Below, piece after piece: positions 50,270 to 60,039 of a stretch of DNA of 64,000 nucleotides. Both the position numbers and the translations under genes were made by a program. The notes under the pieces were generated by a model, which saw only the letters and a program-made list of their open reading frames with translations, did not search any database and was not told the origin of the DNA. Within the stretch, counting starts at the first letter, position 1. Each line of letters opens with the position of its first letter. Source of the DNA: Mesotaenium endlicherianum (taxonomy: Eukaryota; Streptophyta; Zygnematophyceae; Zygnematales; Mesotaeniaceae); the NCBI GenBank assembly GCA_009602735.1, contig WELA01008001.1, positions 430,063-494,062 of the forward strand, in the 5' to 3' direction.

Positions 50270-53266
50270 ACTCGTTGCTCCTCTGCAATGCGAACACTTG
50301 CCACGTGGCGCACGCCGAGGTGCGCCAGCTAGCGGAGGACATGGGGCTGCCCAACCAAAAGCGCAGGGACTTGCAGGGCATTTGCTTCATTGGAAAGGTA
50401 CCGCTCCTTGCCCTTGCACACACATTTGTGTGCGATGCTTGCTTGCCGTGCGAGCTGGGAGCAGTTGCCTGCAGAGAGCTCACTGCATTGCTCCCCCAAC
50501 TTGCCCACACACACAGACGCGTGCCATTGCCGCCAGAACTGGCACAATGCCTCAGACCTTTTCCTTGTAGAACTTGAGCTGTCGGAGATTGAACTTTTTT
50601 GTGCTGCAACTTACCCTTGTCTAGATAGAGGTATATGGGGCTTTAGGGTTACCAAATTCTGTCTGCTTCAGTTGTCTGCTTAGGAGCCAGTGTGCGCCGC
50701 GCGCATGCTTTGTCTTTGGCCTCGTGAGTGGGGGTGAGTGGGGGTGAGTGGGGGTGAGTAATGGGGACCACTAACGCTGACGTACGATTACTCTGGCTGC
50801 CTCCCCGGGTCGCCTTGCCGCCGCTTGCTGGCGAGGTGGCGGGCATACGTGCGTGTGTGTGCGCGCGTGCCTTTGTTGCAAGTGAAGTTTTCGGAGTTTG
50901 TGGCGCAGCACCTGGGGGAGCAGCGCGGGCGGGGCTGGAGGCAAAGACAAGTGTCCTGCTGGGGCACCTCCGCGGCTTCTGGTTCCACACCATCAGCCAG
51001 CGCCAGGGCCTCTGTCTCTCACGCGGCCCCTGGTGAGGACACTTGTCGCCCCCTCACCCTTCTCCTCCGAGCCCGCAACGCCAGCATGTAGCCGATTGCC
51101 CAGCAGCATGGACATGCTTGTGCTCCCCCCCCCTCCCGCCCCCCCCCCCCTCTTACCTAGTTAATTAGGTGATTGTAGGACCCAAAGTATGCCACGTCAG
51201 CACGCCACCTCACCCTTTAGTTCATAAACAAGGGAACATCTTATCCCTTGACCCTAACCTGGTCTCACTCGCACACGTGGCGTGGCGCGACACTTGGCAG
51301 GTACGTGGTGGCGAAGGACGTGCGCAACAACGTGGTGTTTGTGTCCATCGAGTACTACGCCGCCCACAAGAGCCGCCGTGCCTTCACAGCTGGCGGCTTC
51401 AGCTGGATTAGGAGGACCGCCCCCACGCTGCCGGCTTTGCTCCTCTCCAAGGTGGGCCGGTTGTTGGCTCTCTCTCTCACATTTCTTTCACACTCTCTCT
51501 CTCTCTCCCTCTCAATTTTTCTTCCTCTGTCCCTCACACGCACACGCGCACACACACAAAGTAGACCTCTACTCTTCTTTCCTGTGCAGCTACGTCTTCT
51601 GCTTGTTACTCATTTGTTAGATATGTTTGTATGGCCGTTGGCTCGTGCTTCTGTCTCCCTTCAACTAGCAGACAAGGCCTGCCTGGCATGCGCCAGTGTC
51701 GCCACTGACGTGCTTGCTTCATAGGCTTGAGGGGCACAAAAGCTAGGGCATTTTAATGTTGAGGCTATAAAGCTTATGAAGCTTCTTAGCAATAGAGAGT
51801 CGGGGTCTTTCCTTTGCCCTCTTCCCCTCTTGCCTCCAGTGGCAAAGCAAGAGAAAGTGGAAAGCATGCCTTTTTTGCATTCAACTTTTTGGGAACGGTA
51901 GGAATTCCCCTCTCTGTCCTTCTCGGCTCTGTCTAGCGTGACCTGGCGTGAGAGGACAACAGTGTCAAGTCGGGAAGAAGAGCGGCAGGGCAGGGAAGGG
52001 GAGCAGCGTCGGTGAAGAGGTAATGAGCAAATCTGAAATGTTGACATGCTCGAGAGTCGAGATGCTCGAGGGATGCTGCTGTTGGCGCCATCTGGCAGGT
52101 CCGGCACGGGCCGATGCTGTACCGCTGCACCGTCTCTGCCATTGCCTCCACTTGGCGCCGCGCTCGTCTGCTAGCAGGAGCACCTCCACCTCGGTTTGTC
52201 GGGGACAGGTGGCACTGCACAGCAGGCACCTGCAGATTGCCAGTAGCAGCGGGGTAAGAGCAAACAGAAGGAGGGGGAGAGCGAGAGTGGGAGGGAGAGG
52301 TAGGTCGAGGGCAAGGAGGAGACGGAGAGAGAGGAAGAGGGTGGGGAGCGATTGACCATTGGGGAGTACGCGAAAGCGGCAATCAAGCTGGAGGAGGATA
52401 ACCAAGGGTTGGCTGCGGGGCAGTACATGGCCTTTTACGACGACGACAGCGGCGCGTGCCTGGGGTCGAGGAAGATCCTGGAAGCCATGGATGAGAGCAC
52501 GGGGGGCAGCGTGTAAGGTTATTAAAGTGTATTTTGTACCTTTCTAGCATTTTACATGCATAGAGTGAGATTTTAGAAGAACTTTGGCCTTTATTTCAAG
52601 TCATTGGACAAGTATTGAGAATGTTATGAATTTTGGAAGTTTTTAGTGAGTTTTTATCGTCACAAATTCAATTTAGTAACAAGGACAGGTCCAGTGACGA
52701 AAAATCTTGTTGGAGTCCAGGAAGTGGGACACTGAATCTTGAGGATTCCAAAAACCACGTACGATTACGTAGAGTTCCAAAGTGATCGCGGAAAGTCTAG
52801 AAACTCCGTGAGGAGTTAGTGGATCGTGTAGTAGAATATTCTAGAGTGTGATTGTGTGCGTGTGAGTGTGCTAGCTTGTCCAACTAGGCAAGGTCACCTA
52901 CATGGAAGGAGCCATAGTAGAAGGTTCTGGAGGTACTTTGCTAGAGAGGACACTTACAGTTGAAGCATAAATAGGAAGCACAAAGAAGGAGAGGGAGTCT
53001 TGTCTAGTCTAGTCTAGTCTAGTCTAACCTTTTCATCTTGTACACAACATTTTTTATTAAAAAAAGTTCTTTTCCACTCCTCTCTCATGTAGCCCTATAA
53101 TTCTTGCAAGGGTGGCATACCAGCAGGCCACTCCACCTTGTGAATGCAACTAGGAAAGGTCCTCGTGCACGCTTCCACTCGCGGGTGAGGGTGTGTGAGT
53201 GTGTATGAGTGCACTCCCCGCACCCTCTCCCCTTTCACAGCGGGAGCCGGGGCGGGCCGTCGTATG
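50270..53266 (+). pseudogene. MnmA-like tRNA 2-thiouridylase gene, copy 2 (C-terminal exons, interrupted by a solo LTR)
   Basis: Consecutive exon-like pieces match the C-terminal two thirds of MnmA/TrmU: about 50270-50397 (AEVRQLAEDMGLPNQ, RRDLQGICFIGK, donor gtaccg), about 50882-51032 (KFSEFVAQHLGE and, in another frame, GFWFHTISQRQGLCLSRGPW, donor gtgagg), 51301-51451 after cacttggcag (YVVAKDVRNNVVFVS, AGGFSWI), from 52099 (VRHGPMLYRCTV), and 52367-52511 (EEDNQGLAAGQ, YMAFYDDDSGACLG). The last exon is split by the solo LTR at 52512-53237 and resumes at 53243. The enzyme transfers sulfur to U34 of tRNAs, using ATP. The frame change inside the second piece, a poor junction before it, absence of the N-terminal PP-loop and the LTR indicate a pseudogene; the family's usual DSQGICF appears here as DLQGICF. 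Confidence 0.75.
52512..53237 (+). repeat. Solo LTR of family D in the last MnmA-like exon
   Basis: A 726-bp LTR, tgtaaggtta...cccctttca, without internal region, flanked by the perfect 5-bp target repeat cagcg (52507-52511 and 53238-53242). A run of about five gtcta units (about 53000-53030) is not expanded in the other copy at 25675-26391. Confidence 0.92.
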
Positions 53267-53379
53267 AATGATAGTGCTCTTAAGTAAGCGTCGTTATGCA
53301 CAGTAATACTTGGAAGGGACGTTAGTCACACGTATATATTTGGTGATAACCTGATCTTGAGTTCGATGAACAAGTTAGA

Positions 53380-53945
53380 GGAATGCAAATGTGTGCAAGT
53401 ACTCACAGACAAAGAACCAAGTTTGGCAGTCGGTAACGTCAAACTTTTAAATGCTGTATTTTCATAGACGCCAAGCGCCATGGAGGTCCTTTGCGGGTTG
53501 GAGCAGCTAGAAGTGACTCTCAGGCTGCGCACATATGGATCTTGAAAGGCGTCTGTGGGCCCAGATGGGATGTAGTAGTATATTCATTGCACACGAGTTG
53601 ACTTAGTTTTTCATATCAGCCAAGTGATTGCATAAAGTTGTTAACCATGACACCAAAACCAACAAACATCGTGGAGATGCAGATTTGCAAGACTAGAAAG
53701 ATCATGGCAGCAGCACAAGCAGCGAAGCACCAGCAGTTGGAGGCACTTTTTGCGGCCACTTGCAAGCATGCAAGTGGGTATCACGTCTGTCCCATAGAAA
53801 TCTTAGCCTTGCTACGCTCTAATGAGCTTCATGCACAAAGTAGGGAAGAGGTGCAAGCCAATCCTCTACACCGGCATCCTATGGAGGAATGCCTCTTTTG
53901 TGCAGACCTCCAGCTCCCGACCTCACATGCAATGCATCATTGAGA
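53380..53945. other. Block conserved with 16.2-16.6 kb, between MnmA-like copy 2 and F-box copy 3
   Basis: 53440-53580 and 53670-53885 are paralogous to the segment downstream of F-box copy 2. A plus-strand frame 53638-53943 shares QAAKHQQ, EALFAATC and EILALL with that copy. It is either the 3' UTR of the F-box gene or a small plus-strand exon. Confidence 0.4.
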
Positions 53946-53958
53946 AAACCATGCACCT

Positions 53959-55914
53959 CTACGACTCCGACTCGTCGTCCTCCGAGTTATCGTCCTCCAA
54001 GTCAACTTCCTCCTTGGCATTGTCGTCCTCCAAGTCATCATTCTCCTTGGCGTCGTCGTCCTCCGACTCATCTTCCTTTGTTGTAGTCGTCCAAGCCGTT
54101 GTTGTCCCCCAAATGGTCATTGGAGGACTGGTCCTCCTCCAAATCGTCGTCATCAGAATCATCGTCAAAGGAGTTGTCATCCATCCAGTCATCATCTTCC
54201 GAGTCATCATCCGCCAGATCGAGTGCCCTGAAGGTGGGGCAGGTAGGACACGGCCCAAGAGGCTTCGGGGTCGGGCGCCTGGTGTCCTTGAAAAGCTGCC
54301 TGGCAGCATCAGCTGGCAGCCTGGCGCAGACGCTCCCTCAAGCCACATACTCCGAGTGGCTGCTGAACCAGGACCAATTTTTCTGGCTTTTTTGTCCACA
54401 TGTGCAGCACAGACTAATTGTTACATGGCGCTCCACGTAAGGAGGCTAATGACGAGGTGGAGCAATTTGCAAGAGTGCAGCACAAGAACCTGCAACGCGG
54501 GGACCTGTGCCTCGCAAACGTGCCAGACGGGCTTCTTTCGGCCAAAGTACCACAAACATCGACCCAGAGAGAGGGAGGTGAGGCCCGCGAGATGCTCCAG
54601 GTGGGGCCACGCGACCTTCCTTGTCAAGAGTGTGAGGTGCAGGGAGCGGACGTTGGGTGTGCGCTGCAAGAAGTTCATTTGAGATGCTAACGTTCATCAA
54701 TGCGAGATCTTCCGGGAGGGATAAACTCGTCGTGACCTTGGGCAGCACCTCACCAAGGCAGCGGCTTTCAGAGGGTAGTGGTCAGGCATACGGGCCCCAC
54801 TAAAGTATTCCATTCTGCATTGTTGAGCTCTAGCGATGTCAGACAACTCATTTGAGAGACCACCTCATACTTTGGGGCGTTGAGCTGGAGGCAGTAACAA
54901 GAACAGGGCAGGATGAGAATTCTGAACTCAACGGGAGAGAAATCTGACTCCACAGTCTACGTACATAGGAAAGTAATCAGGAAGGAGGCAAATCTTTTTA
55001 TGTGAGAGCCCCTGAGGGAACCTACCACATGGCCAGGTATAACAAGCTCTTGGAGACCCGTCATCATCCCGAGAGAGTCCACGAAAGAGCTGCAGGGATT
55101 CTGATCAAAGTGAATCTGGAACCCCATAAAATGCGAGGAGCTCTGCCAGCCAGGGGGGCAAAGTTGCCACCGCCGCCAAATTCTCGGCCTTGATGTGAAG
55201 CTCTTGGAGACCCGCCAGCTCTGAAAGTGTCGTGCTGATTGTGATGGAGCATTCATCAGGAAAGTTGAGGAAGTAGACGCCGATAAAGTCGAGCGTGAGC
55301 TTCTTCAAGAGCACGTGCGGGGCAAAGTCCATGTTCTCCAGGGCCATTCTGTAGCAATCCCAAGTGGTACATTCATAATAATATTCCTCCATAACCAACT
55401 GCAGCTTTCGGATGTCTGTCTTGAGTGAGAGGAGCAGGGACAGCACTTCCATGTCCTCCACTTTGCCACGGAAGCTCAAGTGAAAAGACGTGAGAAGGGG
55501 GAACTCCGTCGCTAAACCCCTCAGAAACCTTGCATGCTTTCGAGACACTGCTTTACGCACCCGGACATGTGTCACATTTTTGGGAGCATGAAGCTGGGTG
55601 AGCGCCACGTCTATGTCTCCTAGAGAGTTACTGCGACTGCGCTGGTAGCTGGACCGCACCACGTCACGCCACCCGGTGCACACACTGCTCATGCATTTGA
55701 CTTGAGCTCTAGATATTCCCCCAATCCGTCCGCACACCCTTTTCCGAATATCCAGACAAGCAGAATGCAAGATGGACTCCAGAATGCCCACAGGCAGATC
55801 CAAGATGATTGTTGATGCTCTTGACTGCTTGGAGCTTACCTGCTCAAAATGACAGGAGGTACATGAGTAATGCAGCATAGCTTTGAAAGTTCTAAATAGT
55901 GATGTGAAGTTCAC
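53959..55914 (-). pseudogene. F-box/LRR-like gene, copy 3 (frameshifted)
   Basis: Same two-exon layout as copy 2: exon 1 to 55026, a 141-bp GT-AG intron (54885-55025), and exon 2 from 54884. Exon 1 keeps ILDLPVGILESIL, VKCMSSVCTGWRDVV and the LRR-like part, but the frame shifts near 55110-55150 before SSFVDSLGMMTGLQELVI. Exon 2 is read in at least three frames (SCLTSLELNN near 54840, LLTRKVAWPHLEHLAGLTSL near 54600, and the tail). The C-terminal acidic tail is much longer than in copy 2, with repeated DDDS/DDDN runs at about 53960-54220. The number of shifts makes a functional product unlikely. No ATG is present at the 5' limit of the open frame. Confidence 0.75.
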
Positions 55915-56379
55915 CCCAAAGGATTTGAACGATCCAAGTCAAACTTTGGACAAACTTCCTCAAGCCACTAGTTGCTCATTCAGTTAATGAGACTATAATA
56001 AGCTTGTTGAAAGAAGTCTGGCTCCTTTCGATTGTCAACTTTTGAGTATACACCCTCTGTTGCTCGATTGAAGATTCAACAGTCAAAGTACCACGCAATG
56101 AAACTTCTGGCTGCATCAATATCTTTACGTTTTTCTCTTGTGAACATGAGCAAATATATATTGAAATATGCTACTCATCTTAGTATTCATGCTAAGCTTT
56201 TAGTGCACTGTCGTGGGAATTCAAAGATCCTATTATGTACACTTTTCATGCTTATATAGTACATACATAAACGCCCACCGTATTAACTTAGAGCTCACCT
56301 TATGCACATTTCCCGAGGCTTCCAACATGGTTTCCAGTTGCGCTTGTCATCAAAAGTTCTCTCTTTTTCCAAATTTATC

Positions 56380-56475
56380 TTACTGATCTTTGCCATGAAC
56401 TCCATCTCCATCCTCCACCAGCTTTACGTGGCCCACTTGCTTGAAATCTCAAAAGCAAGCGAAGTACATATGTAG
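56380..56475 (-). other. Relic of the hydrophobic upstream exon of F-box copy 3
   Basis: The minus strand reads YVLRLLLRFQASGPRKAGG, matching the frame of the upstream exon of copies 1 and 2, then loses it. Between here and 56930, short conserved words (gacagctgccacca near 56530) align with the region upstream of copy 1 (12345-12720). Confidence 0.4.
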
Positions 56476-56934
56476 GGTTATACCTCCAAAAAATCAAAGT
56501 TTACATCTCAGCAACGCTCTTAGTCCAAAAGGTATCCGACAGCTGCCACCAAAAGCCCGTGATAGTTATGGAGCTATAAGATGATGTTACTTGTAAGGAG
56601 AAACTAATAAGTTGACGTATACTTGTCATCCTGGAGTGCCAGTCTGTCAAGTGAAAGTCACCGCCGACTTTGAATGACCAAAGATTCTGATGATTAATGA
56701 CTGGGTTAACAACTTGATTTTGTTTTATAAGGCTTGGGTACGGACGACGCATCCAATGTTCAGTGCACCCTCCAGTGGCCCCATTGCCCCAGTACCCAGC
56801 AACACCCACCAGTACCCACGTCTTTGCACATATGTCATAGAGCGTTTTCACATGAAGCAGTGAAGCACAACTTGTCTATATAAGGAGCTGAGCTTTTGTT
56901 ACAGGCAAGGCGCCTGAGAGGCACTTAAGCTTTA

Positions 56935-57180
56935 AAAGCGAGCATTAAATGCTTCCAAGGCAGCTAAATATGTAGCATCTAGTTGTACTTAATTTTTACC
57001 CCATGGAAAGCTGGAATGCGCATATGTGCATAATCACACTGCCAGCTTCCTTTTTGAATCTGGCACTTTGGTGGTGTGGATTTCACCCTGAGGCGCTTGC
57101 ACAATACATTAGTAGGCTGGCTCTCCTATATTAAATATGTGTTGGAAAAACCCCGCTGAAGACGGCTGTGGCTTGGCTTC
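56935..57180 (-). other. Conserved block upstream of F-box copy 3
   Basis: Counterpart of 12779-13030: shared gcttccaaggca, ctgaggcgcttgc and ggcttcccttt-like words in the same order. The minus-strand frame agrees with copy 1 only over KRLRV, so the coding status is doubtful. Confidence 0.4.
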
Positions 57181-57354
57181 AATTTATAGTGCAGGACCGT
57201 GGTGGCTTCTCGCAGCGTTGACAGTATCACGTACAATGGCAGATTAGCACCGCGTTCTTGGGCACAGAAAACAATATTATTCTATTTGTGAGCACAAGGA
57301 TGTATGAAGTAAGGCATAGACCTGCAGGACTGCCTCCCCCCCCCTTTACCCCCC

Positions 57355-58025
57355 TCGATTCCCCAGTTATGAGCTTGAAGAGGATGCAAGTCTAGCTGCC
57401 TCCTGCTCCTTGAGACCGCACGCGCGTTCTAGAGCAACAGGCGTCCTCTCCTGCTCCATCTATCTCGCTCCACCATAGAACCGCACCTTTGCCCCCTCGC
57501 CCCCTTGCCACTCCACCGTCCTCCTCCCTCTCTCTCATTATGCCTCCCTTACCTGTCATCTGTCCTGGCGTTTTGTTGTCCACCTGTCGTGCCCCCGCCG
57601 GCAAGTTGGGGCAAGCCATTCAGGTTGCAGTTTTCTGCTCCCTTCTCTCTCGCACTTATTCCTGCTGCCCCCTTCTTGCGCTGATGCCGCCCGGCTCGGG
57701 CGGGCGCGTGCAGGTTCAAAAAGAAGCTGGTGAGAGTGTCCAGAGGGGTGGCAAGGTTGCCTCGAGCTCGAGTGCCTCCGAGTGCGATGCTCCAGGTGGC
57801 AGCATGTCGGTGTGTTCACCACGACCTGCTTGCATGGCGGCGGATATGCTGTGTTGTATCGCTATGAGCTCCTCCCCCTCCTCCTCCTTTGCCTCCTTGC
57901 GCCCTTGTTGTAGCTACAAGGCTTTGGAATCAAGCTTCCCAAGTCAACCCCACGCGCACGCGCAAACGCACGCGTGTGTGTGACTATGGCACACGTGAAT
58001 GTGTTCTGTGTACTTGCATGGCGCT
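57355..58025 (+). pseudogene. Fragment paralogous to the 5' part of the MnmA-like copy 1 segment
   Basis: Aligns with 14595-15280 of copy 1 (agcttgaagagaatgcgag-type start, ccctcgcccccttgcc, caggttgcagttttc, ggcgggcgcgtgcag, caggtggcagc). The similarity stops near 58025, just before the place where copy 1 has the MnmA C-terminal exon, so no MnmA motif is present here. Open frames are GC-rich and without recognised domains. Confidence 0.5.
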
Positions 58026-59361
58026 GTATAAAAAAAAAATTGTGCCTTTGCTGGCTGGCCCCTGCCTTGCCAAGTGGCTGCGCGGGCATGGCTTGGAAGG
58101 GCAACCCAGGGTGGTGGCAGCTGCAACGGCGGCGGCATAGAGAAGGTATGCTACCCTCCCTCTCTTTGCTTGCAGCTGTCACAATCTCGTGCGTGCGCTC
58201 CGCCGTCCGCCAGTATTGCCTGACAGATGGCGAGCTCAAGAGCCGCAAGCTTCTCTTAGGTCAGCTGCACCTACTTCGCTANGACCCAACTGCTCCACCA
58301 TGTGCGCTAGAAAGCAGTTACCCTAGCTTTTGGTAGGCTTGTGAATGCGTATTTACTCTACTGCGTTAATCGATTGGTTTCAAGCGGAAGGTTGGTCAGG
58401 ACTTTGGGGCTCACTTCGTGCAACTTCCGTCTGGTGCAAATGATGTTATAACAAATAAAGCTCTCATATCATGTATATGCAATGGGAGAATGTGAAGCTC
58501 GGCATTGAGAATACAATGCGCATGTTCGGAGTTTTCAAACTTGAGAGGCCAAGTCAACTAACACGTTTCACAGGGTTACGCCATACGTGTATTAGCCGTT
58601 GGTAACAAGGTTACGCCGTACGTTTGTTCGCTTAGTTCGACTAATATGCTAGTTCGCTTAGATCGGTGTTCAAAAAAAAGTCTAGTTCGCTTAGTACGCC
58701 AAGTCACGACGGCGTCGACGTCAAATAGCTCCAACGTCGATGTACCATGTCGGGTAAAAAAACACGTCGTGTTAGTCTATTTTTTTCGTTCAAAATGGCT
58801 ATTTGTTTTTGGGTGCGCTTTTGGAATTTTTCGCTGCCCGCTTTGCAGCGATGCGTTGCGAAAATATTTTCAAATCCGTCAGTTACATTAGGCGTCATTG
58901 AACAAGTTTGAACCCCCGCCACCAGGTGCAGGGATTGGACACTAACCAAAATGCCACTTTAAAATGTATGTATATATTCAACGCTTAACCTATACCAATT
59001 GCGCTGCTCTATCAAATGCTTAGTGCACAAGAGATACAAATATTATTTCAAGGGATGGACGTGTTTGAACCCCTGCCGCCGCCTGCTTGGAGAATTGAAT
59101 ACCTTACCAGGCTGCCATACGCAGGGCTTTGTAAAATGGGGTTTTTGTATTTTATGGTATTACTTCAAACAGTTGCTTTGTCCCTCTCAAGTATTGACGA
59201 CATTACTAAACTCAACGTTGGAAGGGCTGCTTAGCAGAGCATGATTTTGGTACTTCCTAATTGATTTATTAGTTGAATAAGAACACATAGGAATATCATT
59301 CCTTCTTAATTGAGTACAATAAGCTTTAAAGAAGGAGTGTAAACATGATTCAAACTCTTAA
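58026..59361. other. Spacer with no supported gene
   Basis: 58410-58545 resembles 41745-41885. The words tagttcgcttag recur three times at 58628-58700 and gttacgcc(a/g)tacgt twice at 58574-58625. One ambiguous base lies at 58282. The right end (about 59222-59350) is a direct-repeat partner of about 62748-62880. Nothing coding is recognised. Confidence 0.5.
59222..59350 (+). repeat. Direct repeat left of piggyBac
   Basis: Shares gtacttccta, tttattagttga, cttcttaat and gagta(c/g)aataag in the same order with 62748-62880 (roughly three quarters alike by eye). The piggyBac element lies between the two copies. Confidence 0.6.
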
Positions 59362-59396
59362 CACTAGGTCTCCCAAGGAAAAGACCATATATGGTC
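59362..59396 (+). repeat. Left terminal inverted repeat and subterminal palindrome of piggyBac
   Basis: cactaggtctccca (59362-59375), then after seven bases the perfect palindrome gaccatatatggtc (59383-59396). Confidence 0.88.
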
Positions 59397-60039
59397 CAAT
59401 AATGCACCCCCTAAGTCACACTATATTGAAATAACCACTGAAGCTATGACTATGTGTGATAGACCATTAGAGAGCTTACATCACAAGGTATTGCACTGGC
59501 CATGTGGCCCGCAATTTTCGGAAAGGTAAGGTGTACTTTCCGTACAAAGTGTGTACGGTAACAAGAAACGAGCAAATAGGGCCAACTTTGACTTCACACA
59601 CTATGAGTTTGGATTTGAACCAGTAGTTGTTGATTTAATCTGGGATAGGCATGTGTCTTACCTATCATATGAAACAGATTTCACTTCATTCTAATCAGTA
59701 CCTTTGTGCAGGCACACTCTGTACTTAGTGGACCATATGGGGTCCGGGTATTTTTCGTACTTTTTAGTGCCTCATGCAACAAAGCATCACAGTTAATAAT
59801 TCATAATTTATTCTTTACACATGCAAATAGTAATCTGTAAAATGGAGCTTGAAAGTAAGGTCTTACTTTACTCACAAAAAAATATTCATATACAAAATAA
59901 AGAATTAAAATGATTAAAAATGAATTATTAATCGCAAAATATTGCAGAATCGACAGCTTTGCACACACGAAGCTGAATTGTTTATGGAGCACAATGTCTT
60001 TCATATATGTTTTTGTTGCAGGTCCTCTGCTCTACAGTC

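Noticed and set aside
49065-50570. A 501-codon plus-strand frame
   Set aside because: His/Thr/Pro composition from CA-rich repeats; its right end runs over the MnmA-like exon in the wrong frame.
58895-59040. tRNA-like words (ggttcaaac-type and tagagcag) on the minus strand
   Set aside because: No acceptor stem or D-arm that pairs, and spacing is wrong for a tRNA even with an intron.
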